DNA of 64,000 nt. Source: Streptomyces sp. ITFR-21 (GTDB lineage Bacteria; Actinomycetota; Actinomycetes; Streptomycetales; Streptomycetaceae). Position 1 is the first letter of the stretch. Every line of letters starts with the position of its first letter. This document shows, one piece after another, positions 35,196 through 44,528 of the stretch. The DNA lies in contig NZ_CP134605.1 in assembly GCF_031844685.1 (NCBI RefSeq), positions 1,087,501 through 1,151,500 on the forward strand. Reading direction: 5' to 3'. The notes below the pieces were generated by a model. The model was not told the DNA's origin. It was given only the letters and a program-made list of their open reading frames with translations, and made no database searches. The position numbers were made by a program, and so were the translations under genes.

Positions 35196-35566
35196 CGCAC
35201 CCTCCCCTCCTCATTGCGGCGGGCGGTCGCCGAGTGCAGCCGCTCGATCTCGACGGCCACCTCGGGGACCGCCATACCGGTCATCGCCTCGACCCGGCCG
35301 GTGACGTGGCGGCGGACCGACGCGCTCACCGAGCCCAGGTCGGCGGGGTAGCCGAGTTCGAGGGTGAGCCGCAGCCGGGCGGTGTTGCGGCGGACCGACA
35401 CCGTGGCGTGCGGTGCGGCCTCAGGCGGCACCAGTTCCGCGCCGGGCGCGGTGGCGAGCACCTCGGTGGCCGCGTGGGCGGCGATCCTGGCGATCACCCG
35501 GTCCGCGATCCGCAGCGACCCGCGGTCCGCCGGCGGCAGCTGCGCGGGAACGGCCGGTGCCGCCAT
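35192..35566 (-). CDS. Asp23/Gls24-like protein, short form
   Basis: 124 residues. The sequence RGSLRIADRVIARIAAHAAT and the downstream VSASVRRHVTGRVEAMTGM match the Asp23 fold, in shorter form than the classical protein. It is the second Asp23-type protein of the operon. Its start overlaps the stop of the small membrane gene by 1 nt (TGATG), and its end overlaps the DUF6286 gene by 4 nt, so translation is coupled. Confidence 0.8.
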   Translation of the reverse strand: MAAPAVPAQLPPADRGSLRIADRVIARIAAHAATEVLATAPGAELVPPEAAPHATVSVRRNTARLRLTLELGYPADLGSVSASVRRHVTGRVEAMTGMAVPEVAVEIERLHSATARRNEEGRVR

Positions 35567-35760
35567 CAGCGCCGCCGCTCGCGGTCACGGTCCCGGGACC
35601 GGAAGAACTCTCCCGGTTCGAGGTCGCCGTCGATGAACTTCCCCACCACGAAGCCGACCGCGCCCAGCGCCGCCACCAGCAGGAAGGCCCCGAACCCGCC
35701 GAAGTATCCGGCGAAGCCGAGTGCCATTCCGACGACCAGGCCGATCACCGCCATGTTCAT
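35566..35760 (-). CDS. Small Gly-rich membrane protein of the Asp23 operon
   Basis: 64 residues: two closely spaced hydrophobic segments (IGLVVGMALGFAGYFGGFGA, FLLVAALGAVGFVVGKF) then a charged tail (EFFRSRDRDRERRR). It resembles the short DUF2273-type proteins found with Asp23 genes. ATG at 35760; an ATG two codons later is also possible. It lies 69 bp after the main Asp23 gene. Confidence 0.82.
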   Translation of the reverse strand: MNMAVIGLVVGMALGFAGYFGGFGAFLLVAALGAVGFVVGKFIDGDLEPGEFFRSRDRDRERRR

Positions 35761-35829
35761 CCCGAGCTCTCCGTCCCCTTGTTCCTGCCCGGCCGCACGT
35801 GCCGTGCGGCGCCGTCGATGCCGTTCGCG

Positions 35830-36333
35830 TTACTGGACCCGTGTCTCACGGTCGTCCTCGTCGTCCTCGTCGGGCAGTTTCACGTCGCCGACGGCGACGT
35901 TGACCTCGACCACTTCCAGGCCGGTCATCCGCTCCACCGCGGCGATCACGTTCTCCCGCACCGCGCGGGCGACCTCCACGATGGAGACGCCGTACTCGAC
36001 CACGATGTCGAGGTCCAGCGCGGTCTGCACCTCGCCGACCTCGGCCTTGACCCCGCGGCTCACCGAGGTCCGGCCGCCCGGCACCCGGTCGCGGACCGCG
36101 CCGAAGGTACGGGACAGGCCGGTGCCCATGGCGTGCACCCCCACCACGTCCCGGGCGGCGAGCCCGGCGATCTTCTCCACCACGCCGTCGGCGATGGTGG
36201 TCCGGCCGCGGGTGGCGGGGTCGCCGAGGGCCTTGCGGCCGGCGGCTCCGACCGCGCTTTTCTCCAGTGTCCGTCCCTCGGCCGGATATGACGATCCGTC
36301 CGTCTCCGGCCTGCCGTGCTGTGCGTCCGTCAT
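35830..36333 (-). CDS. Asp23/Gls24 family envelope stress protein
   Basis: 167 residues. The central domain has TTIADGVVEKIAGLAARDVV, VSRGVKAEVGEVQTALDLDI and VARAVRENVIAAVERMTGLE, the core of Asp23 proteins, ending in an acidic tail (DEDDEDDRE). Asp23 is an abundant membrane-tethered protein in staphylococci linked to cell-wall stress. ATG with GGAGGG 10 nt upstream; longer frames lack support. First gene of the operon. Confidence 0.9.
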   Translation of the reverse strand: MTDAQHGRPETDGSSYPAEGRTLEKSAVGAAGRKALGDPATRGRTTIADGVVEKIAGLAARDVVGVHAMGTGLSRTFGAVRDRVPGGRTSVSRGVKAEVGEVQTALDLDIVVEYGVSIVEVARAVRENVIAAVERMTGLEVVEVNVAVGDVKLPDEDDEDDRETRVQ

Positions 36334-36466
36334 CGCGAGTCGTCCCTCCGTCTGCGCTGCTCCGTGTCCCACACTAGGTGGACGTGCCCCGAAGTGCGCT
36401 CGGGATGCGGCCGAAGGGTACCGCCGGCCCCCAGAAGGGTGGTCGGCCACGGAAGGGTGGCACCTG

Positions 36467-37216
36467 GTGACCATGGACCGACTGACCCGGACCGTACGGG
36501 AGCAGACCGCTCTGGGACGGCTGCTTCCCCTGGGCGGGCCGGGGGACACGGCGTGGATCACCGAGAGCGCCGCTGTGCTGGTGCTGCGGCGGGCGGCCGA
36601 CGGGCTGCCCGGGGTGCGGCTACGGGAGGCCGGGGTGCACCTTGTCGACTGGGAGGTGGCCGATGTCCCGGCGGCGGCCCCGGTGGGCGCGCTGCCGCAT
36701 CGGCCGGTACGGGTGGAGGCGGCCTTCGAGGCGGCGGCGGACGAGCCGCTGCCGCTGACCGCCCAGCGGCTGCGGGACACCCTGTGGGACGCGGCGACGG
36801 CCGGTCTCGGGCTGGCCGTGACGGCGGTGGACCTGCGGATCACCGGGCTGCTGCCGGACGGGCCGGCGGCGCCGGCGGCGGCCGAGGTGCTCGAAGGGGT
36901 CGTCGTGCCGGACCCGGAGGAGGGCCCGGTGTCCGCGCGGTCCGGCCCGGCGGCGGCGGTCGGCGCCGCGGCACTGGCCGTTCCCGGCGTCCAGCGCCTC
37001 AGCAGACGGCCGACGGGCCTCGGTCCGGGGGTCAGGGTCCGCGACGTCCCCGCGGACGCTCCGACGGCCCGTCACGTGCAGGTGCGGATCGCCGTCGCGC
37101 CCGGCTACGTGGCGCTGGCCGTCGCGCGGGCGGTGGCCGCGGCCGTCACCGCGGCCGCCGGTCCCGGGGCGCCGGGAGCGGTGGCCGCGGCGGTGGTGGT
37201 GACGGCGGCGGGCTGA
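36467..37216 (+). CDS. Conserved hypothetical partner of the Asp23 operon
   Basis: 249 residues, divergent from the Asp23 operon. The N-terminus is RLTRTVREQTALGRLLPLGG; the last 80 residues again look like an Asp23-type strand-helix pattern (RHVQVRIAVAPGYVALAVAR). Streptomyces relatives beside Asp23 genes carry the misleading name nucleopolyhedrovirus P10 family protein. The GTG at 36467 has AAGGG 9 nt upstream, better placed than the ATG at 36473. Function unknown. Confidence 0.72.
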   Translation: MTMDRLTRTVREQTALGRLLPLGGPGDTAWITESAAVLVLRRAADGLPGVRLREAGVHLVDWEVADVPAAAPVGALPHRPVRVEAAFEAAADEPLPLTAQRLRDTLWDAATAGLGLAVTAVDLRITGLLPDGPAAPAAAEVLEGVVVPDPEEGPVSARSGPAAAVGAAALAVPGVQRLSRRPTGLGPGVRVRDVPADAPTARHVQVRIAVAPGYVALAVARAVAAAVTAAAGPGAPGAVAAAVVVTAAG

Positions 37217-37243
37217 CCGCCGCGGGCCGCACGGGGCCGTCGG

Positions 37244-38035
37244 CTACTCCCCCAGCCCCGCCAGGTCGCGCAGCCGGCGGCCCTGGGCCGCGCGCTCGGC
37301 CGCGTACTGCTGGGGCTCGGTGCGGGTCAGGGCGCCGCGCAGCAGGCTCTTGGTCTCGTTGACGGCGTCGCGGGGGGCGGCCAGCAGCGCGGCGGTCAGG
37401 TCGGCGACGGCGGCGCCGAGTTCGGCGGCGGGGACGACGAGGTTGGCCAGGCCGGTCCGGCCGGCCTCCTCGGCGTGCACGAAGCGGCCGGTGGCGCACA
37501 GCTCAAGGGCGCGGGCGTAGCCGAGGAGTTCCACCAGCGGCTTGGTGCCGGTAAGGTCGGGGACCAGGCCGAGGCTGGGTTCGCGCATCGCGAACTGCGC
37601 GTCGTCCGCGCAGATCCGCAGGTCGCAGGCGAGGGCCAGTTGGAAGCCGGCGCCGATGGCATGACCCTGGACAGCGGCGACCGTGATGATGTCGGTGCGC
37701 CGCCACCAGGTGAACGCCTCCTGGTACTCGGTGATGACCGCGTCGAGCTCCGCCTCCGAGCCCCGGGCGAGGTCCAGGAACGAGGGCTCGCCGTCGAAGC
37801 CCTCGGGCGTGAACGCCTGTCGGTCGAGCCCCGCGGAGAAGGAGATCCCTTCCCCGCGCAGCACCACGATCCGCACCTGGCCGGGCACCAGCCGTCCCGC
37901 CTCGGTCAGCGCCCGCCACAGGGCGGGCGACTGCGCGTTGCGCTTGGCCGGATTGCACAAGGTCACGTAAGCGACGGAGTCGTCGACGGTGAGCCGCACC
38001 CCGTCGCGTTCGAGCAGGGTGTTGTCTTCGGGCAT
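37244..38035 (-). CDS. Enoyl-CoA hydratase/isomerase family protein
   Basis: 263-residue crotonase-fold protein. The two oxyanion segments are ISFSAGLDRQAF and AAVQGHAIGAGFQLALACDL. In the usual acid/base positions it has EPSLGLVPDLTGTK, where one catalytic Glu is replaced by Asp/neutral residues, so hydratase activity is not certain; isomerase or other crotonase chemistry is possible. Monocistronic. Confidence 0.88.
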   Translation of the reverse strand: MPEDNTLLERDGVRLTVDDSVAYVTLCNPAKRNAQSPALWRALTEAGRLVPGQVRIVVLRGEGISFSAGLDRQAFTPEGFDGEPSFLDLARGSEAELDAVITEYQEAFTWWRRTDIITVAAVQGHAIGAGFQLALACDLRICADDAQFAMREPSLGLVPDLTGTKPLVELLGYARALELCATGRFVHAEEAGRTGLANLVVPAAELGAAVADLTAALLAAPRDAVNETKSLLRGALTRTEPQQYAAERAAQGRRLRDLAGLGE

Positions 38036-38118
38036 CGGGAACCTCCGAGCGGACCACGGACATGATTACCGAAGAGTAACCACCGGGGTCCGGCGGACGC
38101 GCCCGGCCCCTCCCGGGA

Positions 38119-38340
38119 TCAGGCCGCGGTGGCCTTCTTGCCCCGTGTCGCCCCGCCGCGTCCGCGCAGGGTCACGCCGGACTCGCTGAGCATCCGGTGC
38201 ACGAATCCATAGGACCGGCCTGTTTCCTCGGCCAGCGCCCGGATGCTCGCACCGGAGTCGTACTTCTTCTTCAGGTCTGCCGCGAGCTTCTCGCGCGCGG
38301 CGCCGGTCACCCGGCTGCCCTTCTTCAGAGTCTCGGCCAC
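38119..38340 (-). CDS. gbn: Small nucleoid-associated protein Gbn (GATC-binding)
   Basis: 73 residues, basic: a coiled first helix (KKGSRVTGAAREKLAADLKK), a helix-turn-helix (IRALAEETGRSYGFVHRMLS) and a Lys/Arg/Gly tail. It appears nearly identical to S. coelicolor Gbn (SCO1839), described as a nucleoid protein that binds GATC-core sites and affects development. GTG start with AGAGGAGG 6 nt upstream. It stands alone, with a 390-bp upstream interval that is rich in GATC. Confidence 0.92.
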   Translation of the reverse strand: MAETLKKGSRVTGAAREKLAADLKKKYDSGASIRALAEETGRSYGFVHRMLSESGVTLRGRGGATRGKKATAA

Positions 38341-38684
38341 CCGTGCCTCCTCTAGGGAAGTGCGCTATGGAACTCTCATGATCACCCCTAAGGGCGTTCC
38401 TGGCCACCCATTCGACAAGGTCCATCACCCGACATTCGCCCGGTGAATGCCGTGATAGCGCCCGTGGAAGGCGGCCGGCGACCAATTCGTGCCGGGCAAA
38501 TTCCGGCCGAAGATGGGGCTGTGGGGAATACGGGCAGGTCAGCCGTGGTTCGTAAGGAGTTTGCCGACGTCACACCACTGATCACCGCGCGGCCCGGCCG
38601 CCGCCGGGCGTCCAGGACGCCGGTACCAGCCGGGCTCATGCAGATGACGGATCAACGATGGGCCGAATGATCGAACCGGCGTGA
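38341..38684. promoter_or_regulatory. gbn upstream region with clustered GATC sites
   Basis: Gene-free interval between gbn and the ABC-F gene with relatively low GC. GATC occurs at 38380, 38580, 38650, 38669 and 38683; the first two are TGATCA palindromes and the first lies about 40 nt before the gbn start codon. A 75-codon plus-strand frame here lacks codon bias and is not counted as a gene. Confidence 0.55.
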
Positions 38685-38710
38685 TCCCCGGGGCGCCGAC
38701 GCCCCGGGGA
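38685..38710 (-). terminator. Hairpin terminator of the ABC-F gene
   Basis: Perfect 11-bp stem: TCCCCGGGGCG (38685-38695) with CGCCCCGGGGA (38700-38710), loop CCGA. It lies 20 bp beyond the ABC-F stop codon on the minus strand. Confidence 0.75.
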
Positions 38711-38730
38711 CCGTCCGGGCGCTCGGGCGC

Positions 38731-40329
<1,599 letters not shown>

Positions 40330-40503
40330 GGAAGAGCTCCTGGACGGGACGGGACGACGGTCAGGGGGCGTCGAGGTCGCACGCCGCGGCTAATCGAGGA
40401 GGAAAACTGCCATGCGGCCAGTCTACTGGGGTGTGGCAAGCACGTTCCGCACACCCGGTCGACGGCGCCCTGACGCCCGGTCCGACGCGGAGCGACGGCC
40501 GTC

Positions 40504-41883
40504 TCAGGCCTCCCCGGTGTGCACCTGGAACGCCGCCCGGCGCATCGCCTTGGCCACCGCGGGGTCGGGGTGGGCCGCCGCGAGGGCGACCAGGACCTGC
40601 ACGGTGCGCGGGTGGCCGGCGTTGCGGACCTCCTCCAGCAGGCCGGGGACCGAGCCCTGCACGGCCGTCTCCAGATGGCTCACCAGCAGGTGGTCCTCAC
40701 CGTGGTCGGCGACGGCGGCGGCGGTGTCCACCCACAGCCAGGTGGCCTCCTCGCGGGTGAGCAGCCCGGTGGCGTCGTCGGGGTCGCTGCCGTCGAGTTC
40801 GGCGAGCCACAGCACCGCGTACGGCCGCAGCACCGGCTCGTCCACCACGGCGCGCACCACGGCCTCGGCCGGGTCGCCGACCACACGCAGCGCCTCGAAG
40901 GCCAGGCCGCGCAGCAGGGCGTCGTCGCCGCGGGCGGTGTCCAGCAGTTCGGCGACGGCCGGACCGACCGGGCGGGCCGCCAGCCAGGCGCGGTACTCGG
41001 CGCGGGCCGGTCCGGGGGACAGGCCCGCGCAGGCGCGCAGCATCGTCTCGGCGGACTGCTCCATGTGGCCGGCCGGCCCTTGGGCGGCCACGCAGATCTG
41101 CTCCAGCTTGACCCAGACCGCCCAGCTGCCCAGCTCGGTCAGTGCCACCTCGTCCGGGCGGCGCGGGTCGCGCGGGCGCAGCGCCCCGACCAGGCCGACG
41201 GCGTCCAGCGTCCACTCCAGCAGCGCGGGCAGCGGGTCGTGCGCGCCGTCGGTGGGCGGTTCGTGCCGCTCGGAGCGCAGTTCGGCGACGCGCTGGCGCA
41301 GCAGGTCCAGCAGGGTGTCGATCGGCACCGGCCCGTTGGACAGGTGCAGGAAGGACAGCAGCTGCGGCGCGGCCTCGATGACTTCGGCGACCAGCGAGGG
41401 GTCGGGGCCCGGCTGCGCCCCGGCGGGGCCGGGCAGGAAGGGGTGGGCCAGCGACCAGGCGTCGAAGAGCGCGACCCAGCCCCGGAGCACCGCCGTGTCG
41501 TCGTTGTCCCACGCGCGCAGCCGCCAGCCGGGGCGGGCGGCGCCGCCGTGCAGTTCGATCAGGCCGGCCAGCCGGGCGCGGTCCCACGCGGCACGGATCT
41601 GGCCCGGTGTCAGGTCGAGTGCCCGCGCCCCCTCCTTGAGGGTCTCGTCGTCGAGTATCCCGGTCGGGCCCGCGGTGCCGGGACCGGTGCCGGCCCAGCG
41701 GGCGAGCCGGACGGCGTCGGCGAGCTCCGCTCGGGCGAGCCGGGCGAGGTCGGGGACCGAGGGCGTGCCCTCGGGCGGGCGCGGAGGTCTGGGCCTGCGC
41801 GTCGTGGCGGTCCGGCGGGCGGCGGTGAGCGGCCGGCGGGGGACGATGCGGAGCGGAGTGTCTCGCGGGCTACGGGACGTCAC
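40504..41883 (-). CDS. Conserved hypothetical protein with helical repeats
   Basis: 459 residues. A basic, Pro/Arg/Thr-rich N-terminal ~45 residues (RRPLTAARRTATTRRPRPPR) is followed by a long helical Ala/Leu/Asp-rich body. Repeating pairs of helices in the last third (LRGLAFEALRVVGDPAEAVV, PRTVQVLVALAAAHPDPAVA) look like HEAT repeats. No catalytic motif or signal peptide. GTG at 41883 is a plausible start without a strong ribosome site; the true start may be nearer to 41760. Confidence 0.75.
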   Translation of the reverse strand: MTSRSPRDTPLRIVPRRPLTAARRTATTRRPRPPRPPEGTPSVPDLARLARAELADAVRLARWAGTGPGTAGPTGILDDETLKEGARALDLTPGQIRAAWDRARLAGLIELHGGAARPGWRLRAWDNDDTAVLRGWVALFDAWSLAHPFLPGPAGAQPGPDPSLVAEVIEAAPQLLSFLHLSNGPVPIDTLLDLLRQRVAELRSERHEPPTDGAHDPLPALLEWTLDAVGLVGALRPRDPRRPDEVALTELGSWAVWVKLEQICVAAQGPAGHMEQSAETMLRACAGLSPGPARAEYRAWLAARPVGPAVAELLDTARGDDALLRGLAFEALRVVGDPAEAVVRAVVDEPVLRPYAVLWLAELDGSDPDDATGLLTREEATWLWVDTAAAVADHGEDHLLVSHLETAVQGSVPGLLEEVRNAGHPRTVQVLVALAAAHPDPAVAKAMRRAAFQVHTGEA

Positions 41884-41948
41884 TGGAGCAGTCTCGCCGC
41901 TCAGGGCCCGGAATCCCAAACGGGACCGCTCCGTCCCGCAAAGGTCGC

Positions 41949-43064
41949 TCACATGAGCGGGGTCAGGAAGCGGCGCAGGGTCTCCTCGTAACCGTCGGGG
42001 TCGACGTTCCACATGGCGGCGTGCGGGGCGCCGGGGACGGTGTGCAGAGTGACGAGTTCGGGGCGCCGCGCGGCGAGCCACCGGGTGGCGTCCCAGGAGG
42101 CGAAGGTGTCGTCGGGCCCGTGGACGAGGAGGGTGGGCACGGTCAGCCGGTCGGGGTCGGCGGCCTCGTCGACCCGGGCCGCGCGCAGTCCGGCGCGGCC
42201 CTCGGCGGCGCGCACCGCGAGCGGGGTGAGCACGGCGGGCAGCCGGTGCCGGGCGACCGCGGCCCGTAGCGTCGCGCGCAGGTCGAGCACCGGGGAGTCC
42301 AGTACGAGTCCGGCCACCCGGTCGCGTGCGGCCGACTGCTGGAGGGCGCGCAGCGCCATGGTGGCGCCGGTCGACCAGCCGTAGAGGACGATCCGGGCGG
42401 CGCCGTGGGCGGCCGCGTGGCGGATCGCCGCGTCCAGGTCGGCCCACTCGGTGTCGCCGAGGTGGCCGAGCCGGTCCGGGGAGGCGGGGGCGCCGGGGTC
42501 GTTGCGGTAGGAGGGGACGAGTACGGGGAAGCCGAGGCGGTGCAGGGTGGGCAGCAGGTTCAGGGTGTCCTCGCGGGTGGCGCCGACGCCGTGCACGGCG
42601 ATCACCCAGGTGTCACGGGCGGCGGGCACGAACCAAGCGGGCAGCGGGCCGAGTTCGCCCGCCACGGCGAGTTCCTCGTACTCCAGTGCCAGCGCGCTGC
42701 CCGGATCACCGGTATAGACCTGTGGCGTCACCCGGACGAAGGAGTCGACACCGAGCGCGCCCTTGTCCACCCGCAGCAGCCGGCGGGTGACGGTACGGCT
42801 GTCCCCGTCCACCACCCGGCCGACGGTGGCGTGCACGCCGACGCCGGCCAGACCGTACACACCGGGCCGGGCGGACTCCTCGGTGCGGCCGAGCACGACC
42901 TGGTCGCGGGTCAGCCCGCGGACCCGGACCAGACCGCCGGGCGCGGGCCCGGCGACCGAGGGCTTGAGGGCGAAGGCGGAACCGTACCGGCCCGCCGCCA
43001 GCGCGGCGGTACCGGCACCCACCAGGGCGGTGGCGGCCACGGCGACCGCGATTCGTAGGCGCAT
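41949..43064 (-). CDS. Alpha/beta hydrolase, membrane-anchored or secreted
   Basis: 371 residues. An N-terminal hydrophobic segment (1-24) is a signal anchor. The hydrolase core (about 150-370) has the oxyanion VIAVHGVGATRED, nucleophile Ser in LYGWSTGATMAL, Asp in LLVHGPDDTF and His in PGAPHAAMW. Residues 40-145 are an extra beta-rich domain. It is probably an extracytoplasmic esterase or peptidase-like hydrolase of unknown substrate; it ends 65 bp before the neighbouring hypothetical gene on the same strand. Confidence 0.88.
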   Translation of the reverse strand: MRLRIAVAVAATALVGAGTAALAAGRYGSAFALKPSVAGPAPGGLVRVRGLTRDQVVLGRTEESARPGVYGLAGVGVHATVGRVVDGDSRTVTRRLLRVDKGALGVDSFVRVTPQVYTGDPGSALALEYEELAVAGELGPLPAWFVPAARDTWVIAVHGVGATREDTLNLLPTLHRLGFPVLVPSYRNDPGAPASPDRLGHLGDTEWADLDAAIRHAAAHGAARIVLYGWSTGATMALRALQQSAARDRVAGLVLDSPVLDLRATLRAAVARHRLPAVLTPLAVRAAEGRAGLRAARVDEAADPDRLTVPTLLVHGPDDTFASWDATRWLAARRPELVTLHTVPGAPHAAMWNVDPDGYEETLRRFLTPLM

Positions 43065-43301
43065 CCGTCCCAGTGTGGGCGGTCGGCGGCGGCCCTGCCA
43101 GGGGGCGGCGGCAGTCGGGTGACGCGGCCGGATCCGGGGCAGGAGGCCCTGATGGACCGTGTCCGGCGCGGCGGCGCCGGCCGGCCGGGGCAGCGGTCCG
43201 GGCAGGGCGCGGATGCGGAGTCGGGGGCCGGGCCGGGGCGGGCGGCGGCGCCGGGGGCACTCGCCGCGGATGCCGGGCGGCTCGACGCCCGTACCGGGGC
43301 C

Positions 43302-43949
43302 TCAGGGCCGGCCGTAGCCCTTGAGCTTCTCCGTGGCCCGGGACATGTCGCGCTGGGAGAGAGTGCGGGGGGAGCCGGTGTCGGTGGCGGACCGGGCCAT
43401 CAGCCACACCCGGCACATCCACTCCAGCTGCGCGGTGTGGTCGTACGCCTGGTCGAGCGAGTCGCCGTACACCAGCGTGCCGTGGTTGCGCATCAGGCAG
43501 CCGGTGCGGTCGCGCAGCGCCCTGAGCACCGCGCGGGCGAGCTCCTCGGTGCCGTAGAGCTCGTAGCGGGCGACATGGATCTGGCCGCCCATCGCACCGG
43601 CCGCGTAGTGGATGTTGGGCAGCTTGTCCACCAGCGCGGACACGGCGGTGGCGTAGGGCGCGTGGGTGTGCACGATCGCGCGGGCCGGTGTCTCCCGGTA
43701 GACGGCCAGGTGCGTCGGGAGTTCGCTGCTGGGCCGCAGCCCACCGCGCACCTGGTGCCCGTCGAGGTCCACGGCGACCGCGTCGTCGGGGCCGAGGCGG
43801 TGGTACGGGACGCCGGTCGGGGTGATCAGCACCAGGTCGCCCACCCGGGCCGACACATTGCCCGAGGTGCCGACGACCAGGCCGTCCGCGACGCTCCGGC
43901 GGGCCGTCTCCACCACGTCCGACCAGGCTTGCTCCACCGCGTCCCGCAC
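43302..43949 (-). CDS. Class II aldolase/adducin family protein
   Basis: 215 residues of the fuculose-phosphate aldolase fold. Metal ligands are two His in AIVHTHAPYATA and one in MRNHGTLVYG; the acid Glu lies in SSELPTHLAVY. GTSGNVSAR is the phosphate-binding loop. Substrate may be a sugar phosphate or methylthioribulose phosphate; not decidable. GTG start with AAGGGGG 8 nt upstream. Divergent from the cobalamin operon. Confidence 0.9.
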   Translation of the reverse strand: MRDAVEQAWSDVVETARRSVADGLVVGTSGNVSARVGDLVLITPTGVPYHRLGPDDAVAVDLDGHQVRGGLRPSSELPTHLAVYRETPARAIVHTHAPYATAVSALVDKLPNIHYAAGAMGGQIHVARYELYGTEELARAVLRALRDRTGCLMRNHGTLVYGDSLDQAYDHTAQLEWMCRVWLMARSATDTGSPRTLSQRDMSRATEKLKGYGRP

Positions 43950-44235
43950 TGTCGGCCCCCTTGGGTCGTGGCTGTGTCCGCTGCCGCAGAGGCATTATGC
44001 GCGGTGGAACGCCGCCACCGGCCATCGCACGCCGCCCCTGGCCGCCCGGCGCCGCCGCCCGGCCCCCTCGCCACCGCCCCGCCCTCCGGTCCGCCGCCGC
44101 GGGCGGCCGTCCCGGCAGGCGGCACGATCGCCCCGGTACGTACCCGGGCACTGGGCGGCGCCCGGCGCGGACCGGGGTGTGGACCACACCACATTGCGTC
44201 CACGCAGGTCAAGGGCTGTTGACGGGTCCTGACAG
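43950..44235. promoter_or_regulatory. Intergenic region, aldolase promoter and cobalamin operon promoter
   Basis: 286 bp between divergent units. GC-rich near the aldolase and less so toward the riboswitch (GGACCGGGGTGTGGACCACACC at about 44171). GTGTGGACCACAC is a short palindrome that could be an operator. No certain -35/-10 pair. Confidence 0.4.
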
Positions 44236-44415
44236 GCGTGGTGAACTGCCGGAAGCCATACGGCGGCAGGAGAGGAAGTCCGGTGCGAATCCGGCGCGGT
44301 CCCGCCACTGTCACCGGGGAGTGCACTCCCAACCCCGCGTCACGGCCGACTCGTCGGCTGGAAGACCGGGAGTGCGTTGATCCGGGAGCCAGGAGACTCT
44401 CACCGCCGGTCACGT
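44236..44415 (+). ncRNA. Cobalamin (AdoCbl) riboswitch
   Basis: Conserved elements in order: GAGGAAGTCCGGTGCGAATC, CGGTCCCGCCACTGT, CGGCTGGAAGACCGGGA and the B12 box GAGCCAGGAGACTCTC ending near 44401. This is the class I adenosylcobalamin riboswitch. It precedes the whole cob operon, so B12 should switch the operon off. A small hairpin (CAGGG/CCCTG, 44421-44436) directly ahead of a ribosome site follows, which favours control of translation initiation. Boundaries are approximate. Confidence 0.95.
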
Positions 44416-44452
44416 CGAACCAGGGCGCGGACCCTGAGTGAGGACTTCTGCC

Positions 44453-44524
44453 ATGCCCGGCACGCGCGTACACCTTCCCGACCGGCCCCTCCGTCCTGTC
44501 GCCCCGGATGTGACGGCGGCCTGA
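44453..44524 (+). CDS. 23-residue leader peptide ORF between riboswitch and cobD
   Basis: ATG at 44453 preceded by GAGTGAGG about 10 nt upstream; 23 codons (MPGTRVHLPDRPL ... DVTAA) end in TGA 4 nt before the cobD ATG. cobD itself has no good ribosome site, so ribosomes ending the leader could restart at cobD. The leader's ribosome site is the one next to the riboswitch expression platform. Whether the peptide has any other role cannot be told. Confidence 0.5.
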   Translation: MPGTRVHLPDRPLRPVAPDVTAA

Positions 44525-44528
44525 ACCG

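Noticed and set aside
38443..38670. 75-codon plus-strand frame between gbn and the ABC-F gene
   Set aside because: No ribosome site or third-position GC bias, and no resemblance to a known protein; the DNA looks intergenic.
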